NCBI RefSeq assembly: GCF_029027585.1
Contig: NZ_CP093397.1
Span: 372,001-436,000, forward strand
DNA from: Sulfurimonas sp.
GTDB lineage: Bacteria > Campylobacterota > Campylobacteria > Campylobacterales > Sulfurimonadaceae
Length of the DNA: 64,000 bases
Direction of reading: 5' to 3'
Made by a program: the position numbers and the translations under genes. The notes beneath the pieces are model-generated. The model saw only the letters and a list, made by a program, of their open reading frames with translations. It was not told the origin of the DNA and searched no databases. Shown here piece after piece: positions 60,762 through 64,000 of the stretch (position 1 is its first letter; every line of letters starts with the position of its first letter).

Positions 60762-63700
60762 TTATCTTTCCATATCTCTTTGTTTTAGGTTTTTTACTTG
60801 TTCTTTATGTAACTTAGTAATAGTTCGTTCTTGCTTCCAAGTAGGGTTTAATTTATTAAAGTCTTTTAATAGTTGTGATGATTTATCCAATAGTTCTAAT
60901 TTAGTTTCTTTATCAATCTTTGGAGTTTCCAACTGCTTGTTTATTAGTTTAAAATGCTCTATCCCTCTATCTAGCATCTCATTTTTAATACTTGGTACAA
61001 CATTTGTTATTCGTTCGCTATATCTGTATTTAGCTAACTCATCATATAAACCTAATTTATACTCTAGTTTAGATTTATTATCTAAATCACTTTTATCTAT
61101 TGTTTCTATATATTGTTTTACTGCATCATTAGTTTTATTAGCTTTAGAAAAGAAATCATTTAAATTTTCTTCTAAACACTTCTTTTCGACTTTGTAATTT
61201 TTTGGCATCTCTTCTAATACTCTCTTGATATCTTCAATTTGGTTTACATTTCTTTTGAGTTCACTGGAGAGTGTTTTAGAAGCTTTAAATATCATGTCTT
61301 TATAATCATGTACCTTTTGCTCATTTAGTGATTTATCGAGCGTTACGATGAGTTTGTTTATAAACTCTTTTTCTTTATTAACATATTGCACTTTTAGTTT
61401 GTCATACTTTGTAGGATCAATCGGCTCTAGTTGCTCTTTAGTTCCTGTTGGTATTGTCACTAGCGGAGTTAAATCAGTCTCAAGCTCTTTTGCAATTTCT
61501 TTAGGCTTAATGAATTCTTGTTCTTTCTTAGGTGGATATTTATATTTATCATTTTCAACAAAATCTTTTAAAAGATATGTTTTCTGTTCAAGTTCATTTT
61601 CTTTATTAATATGTGATGCTGCTAACTCTAAATCATTAGCAAACATATCAATATGCTCTTCATAATAGCCATCTAAAATCTTTATATCAACCTCACCAAG
61701 ATTTGAATTTTCTATAACTTCTCTAGCCGATTTGAACTCTCCATATTTTAAGTGTTCTTTTACTGATTCTATATTTTTTTGATATTCTTCATTTAAAAAG
61801 TATTCTTCTTTAAAATCTTCTAATCCTTTGTTAAACTGGTCTATATTTTTTTGAATAAGCTCTTCAGACATATCGCTTTTTTCGGACATAAATAAAAGGT
61901 ACTCCATAGAAATTTCATTTACATATTCTTCTATAAACTGTTCTTTATAATCATGCACCATAGTTTCTAAAACAAAATCATTTGTTTTATCCCAAACTTC
62001 TGGCGGTGGTTGTTTAGTATTGTTATACCAAATATTTTTTTTAATATTTTGCGGATTTACATTTAATGCTTTTCCAAAATCCTTTATCATTTGGCTTTTG
62101 TCGCTAAGGCTATCTAATTTGTAGGCTTCAACCAGTGTATCAATATCTTTAGCATCTTTTGCATTTGAGATTACAGCAAATAGTTTATAAAAGTCATTTT
62201 TATTCTTTTCCATAGATAAATTTTCAAATTTCATATTTTCTATTTCAGTAAAAACTTCTTTATAGTTTTGATTTTCAATAATCTTATATGCTTCTTTGGA
62301 AAATGAATCTAAATTAATATTTTCATTTATGCTACTAAACTCTTCAATATTATTATTTAGATATTTATGAAAGCTTTCAATATTTAAAATTTGAACTTCA
62401 ATATTTTTTTTATCTAGTTCTAGTGATAATTTCATGTCAATTGGGAGTGATGTTATTTTTGCTTTTTGCAGAGTATATTCAAAACTTTTATTTGTTAATC
62501 TATTCTCTATTATCTTTTGAGTTAAGTTTTGATAAGTTATATCATCAATTAAATCTTTAAATTTTTCAAACTCTTTTAAATTAGCTGGAGTATTTTTTAT
62601 ATGATCAACTTTATAGACTTTGCTAAAAGTCTCAAAATCATTTATATTAAATCCTATATTTTTTATTTCGTTAACAAATACATCTTTGTCATTGTTAATT
62701 TTTTTTATTAGTGTATTTATTTTTTTATCTATAAGTACGATATCTTTGTTTTTAATATTAATTTCATGTAAGACCTTAATAAAATCTGCTTTGACTGTCT
62801 CTTTATATTTATCTCCTTGCAAATCTTTTTTTAGTTGTTTTATTTCTTTTACTAGTTTTGATTTTGGCATCTTTGTTTCTAATGTGTTAAGTCTATATAA
62901 TAAACTATTTATATCTTTTTTTGAATCATCCTTTAAATAGTCATTTAAATAATACAAAGTATCTTTTTTTATCTTACTGCTAAATGTAAGTTTACCTTTT
63001 GTAGTTTCAATATAAAGTTGAGCTTTATTTAGCTCAAGCTTCTTTTGAATAACTAGCTCTTGAGCTTCATTAGTTCTTTTATCTATTTCTTTATAAGCAC
63101 CTGTTTGTTTTAAATACCACTCTATGCTATCTCTTTTTTTTATCAAGCTCGTATAATTCTTTGTTGCCTGTTGCAAATCATACTCTAAGCCATTTAGCTT
63201 GTGGATAATAGCTCTTTTATCTGCATATAAATGACTTATATTATCACTTATAACTTTTTTATCTTTTCTTGAAAGTTTTATATTTTCTTTTTGTTTTATT
63301 AAAATTTCCAAATTTTTGTCTATACTTTTGATAGTTTTAAGTAGTCCATCGATGTTTTCATTTTCAAACTTTTTCATGTTTGATTGAAACCAACTTAAAT
63401 CATTATGTTGTAGATATTTGAGTTGGCTATTAATGCCTAAAATTTTATTAAAATTTATAAAATTCTCGTAATTTAATCCTCTTGAACGAAGTTCACTGGC
63501 AAATGTATCTTTTACCTTATTTATGTCATCTTTTTTTATATCTAATCTCTTATCTTCCATAGCATTGTGTACTCTGACGATAGCATGTACATGGGTATGT
63601 TCTGTATCTCTATGTAAAACAAATATATAGTTATAACCATCTTTTGCAAATTGTTTAGATAAAGTTTGTCGTGCTGCATCTAGAATTTCTTTATCATGAG

Positions 63701-64000
63701 TACCTGGTGTTTCTTTAGTTGATAGTAAAATATGTTCAAAATCCTTACCATTTTTTCTATTTGTAAAAGTTTCTTTCCATTCGTTATATAAGATTAACCT
63801 GTCTTGTTTTGATTCAAGTTTTCTACCATCATCACATTCTAAAACCAAATTTTTATCTAAAAAGTCTGGTCTATCTTGTTCCATCTGTTCTATTTTATCA
63901 AGTGCTTCATCTTCATTAAGTTCGTCTACATCACGAGCTAAATAATCAAGAGCTTTCATCGTTGAGTAGCCTACATTTCTATTTGTTTTACCAGTTGCTT
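60762..64000 (-). CDS. MOBP-type relaxase, 5' end beyond the window
   Basis: The frame has an ATG at 63959 (1065 residues), but it is open to the edge, adding about 13 residues (TGKTNRNVGYST...). Motif I is probably ALDYLARD, with the catalytic Tyr at residue 6 counted from the ATG. Motif III is HRDTEHTHVHAIVR with H116, H121, H123 and H125. This HxDxxHxHxH arrangement is of the VirD2/MOBP class. After about residue 170 come some 900 residues of mostly charged helices and coiled coils with no helicase or primase motif I can see. It should nick the oriT-like site at 58434/58435. Confidence 0.87.
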   Translation of the reverse strand, partial: ATGKTNRNVGYSTMKALDYLARDVDELNEDEALDKIEQMEQDRPDFLDKNLVLECDDGRKLESKQDRLILYNEWKETFTNRKNGKDFEHILLSTKETPGTHDKEILDAARQTLSKQFAKDGYNYIFVLHRDTEHTHVHAIVRVHNAMEDKRLDIKKDDINKVKDTFASELRSRGLNYENFINFNKILGINSQLKYLQHNDLSWFQSNMKKFENENIDGLLKTIKSIDKNLEILIKQKENIKLSRKDKKVISDNISHLYADKRAIIHKLNGLEYDLQQATKNYTSLIKKRDSIEWYLKQTGAYKEIDKRTNEAQELVIQKKLELNKAQLYIETTKGKLTFSSKIKKDTLYYLNDYLKDDSKKDINSLLYRLNTLETKMPKSKLVKEIKQLKKDLQGDKYKETVKADFIKVLHEINIKNKDIVLIDKKINTLIKKINNDKDVFVNEIKNIGFNINDFETFSKVYKVDHIKNTPANLKEFEKFKDLIDDITYQNLTQKIIENRLTNKSFEYTLQKAKITSLPIDMKLSLELDKKNIEVQILNIESFHKYLNNNIEEFSSINENINLDSFSKEAYKIIENQNYKEVFTEIENMKFENLSMEKNKNDFYKLFAVISNAKDAKDIDTLVEAYKLDSLSDKSQMIKDFGKALNVNPQNIKKNIWYNNTKQPPPEVWDKTNDFVLETMVHDYKEQFIEEYVNEISMEYLLFMSEKSDMSEELIQKNIDQFNKGLEDFKEEYFLNEEYQKNIESVKEHLKYGEFKSAREVIENSNLGEVDIKILDGYYEEHIDMFANDLELAASHINKENELEQKTYLLKDFVENDKYKYPPKKEQEFIKPKEIAKELETDLTPLVTIPTGTKEQLEPIDPTKYDKLKVQYVNKEKEFINKLIVTLDKSLNEQKVHDYKDMIFKASKTLSSELKRNVNQIEDIKRVLEEMPKNYKVEKKCLEENLNDFFSKANKTNDAVKQYIETIDKSDLDNKSKLEYKLGLYDELAKYRYSERITNVVPSIKNEMLDRGIEHFKLINKQLETPKIDKETKLELLDKSSQLLKDFNKLNPTWKQERTITKLHKEQVKNLKQRDMER

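Larger units (their letters stand above)
57626..64000. mobile_element. Integrated mobilizable/plasmid-like element, left part
   Basis: Starts right behind tRNA-Met and runs past the window edge. Its contents are those of a mobilizable plasmid: oriT-like region, ribbon-helix-helix/MobC protein, ParA with a small partner, lipoprotein, and MOBP relaxase. No integrase, replication gene or second attachment site is visible here, so the right border and integration mode are unknown. Attachment at the tRNA 3' end is inferred from position. Confidence 0.7.

Overview
The window is AT-rich, densely coded chromosomal DNA from a Campylobacterota (Epsilonproteobacteria) member, most likely Sulfurimonas or a close relative. 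The evidence is gene order and protein type. The run gyrA-flgP-flgQ-flgR-asd matches the arrangement I recall from Campylobacter jejuni. Other typical content is a sulfide:quinone oxidoreductase-like flavoprotein, a NapL-like beta-propeller, an Alvin-type ferredoxin, and amt/P-II genes. No rRNA or CRISPR array is present.

Region 1 (1-4814, minus): a truncated sensor kinase with its response regulator, pyrC, an APC-like permease and a phosphomannomutase/phosphoglucomutase. Region 2 (4925-7008): a scar in which a complete IS3-family element joins the 5' part of a tyrosine-recombinase gene to the 3' part of a vapC-type PIN toxin gene, which suggests a mobile island deleted through the IS. Region 3 (7119-24322): an amino-acid-binding protein, pepN, an SQR-like protein with a small partner, a degenerate peptide-deformylase domain fused to membrane helices next to a hybrid kinase, a 5'-nucleotidase, an orphan NapL-like gene group, ferredoxin, ppx, bamA and tyrA.

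Region 4 (24319-38316, minus) is a 14-kb block with two paralogous Bat (aerotolerance-type) modules. The downstream one has moxR, a DUF58 gene, a DUF4381-like gene, batA, batB/C and batD. The upstream one has batA, batB/C and batD only. Three lipoprotein genes and an Aat-like transferase gene lie between them. Region 5 (38399-44436): tRNA-Lys and tRNA-Glu, a SPOR-like gene that appears to start with ATA, a small cytochrome c, tonB, an amt-P-II-amt group and a frameshifted DMT permease. Region 6 (44494-57625): gyrA, flgPQR, asd, hemE, a radical SAM gene, two identical tRNA-Asn genes, glnS with a GatB/YqeY tail, groES and groEL separated by an unusual structured spacer, and tRNA-Met(CAT).

Region 7 (57626-64000) is the start of an integrated mobilizable or plasmid-like element abutting tRNA-Met. 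It has palindromic repeats, an array of GACACA boxes at exact 21-bp spacing, and a candidate oriT with the RP4/IncP nic core flanked by perfect inverted repeats. Its genes encode a protein with two ribbon-helix-helix/MobC-like units, a small lipoprotein, a 35-residue peptide, a ParA with a small partner, and a large MOBP-type relaxase that runs off the window. This element is the most interesting part of the window, followed by the degenerate deformylase fusion, the paired Bat modules, the groES-groEL spacer and the ATA-start gene.
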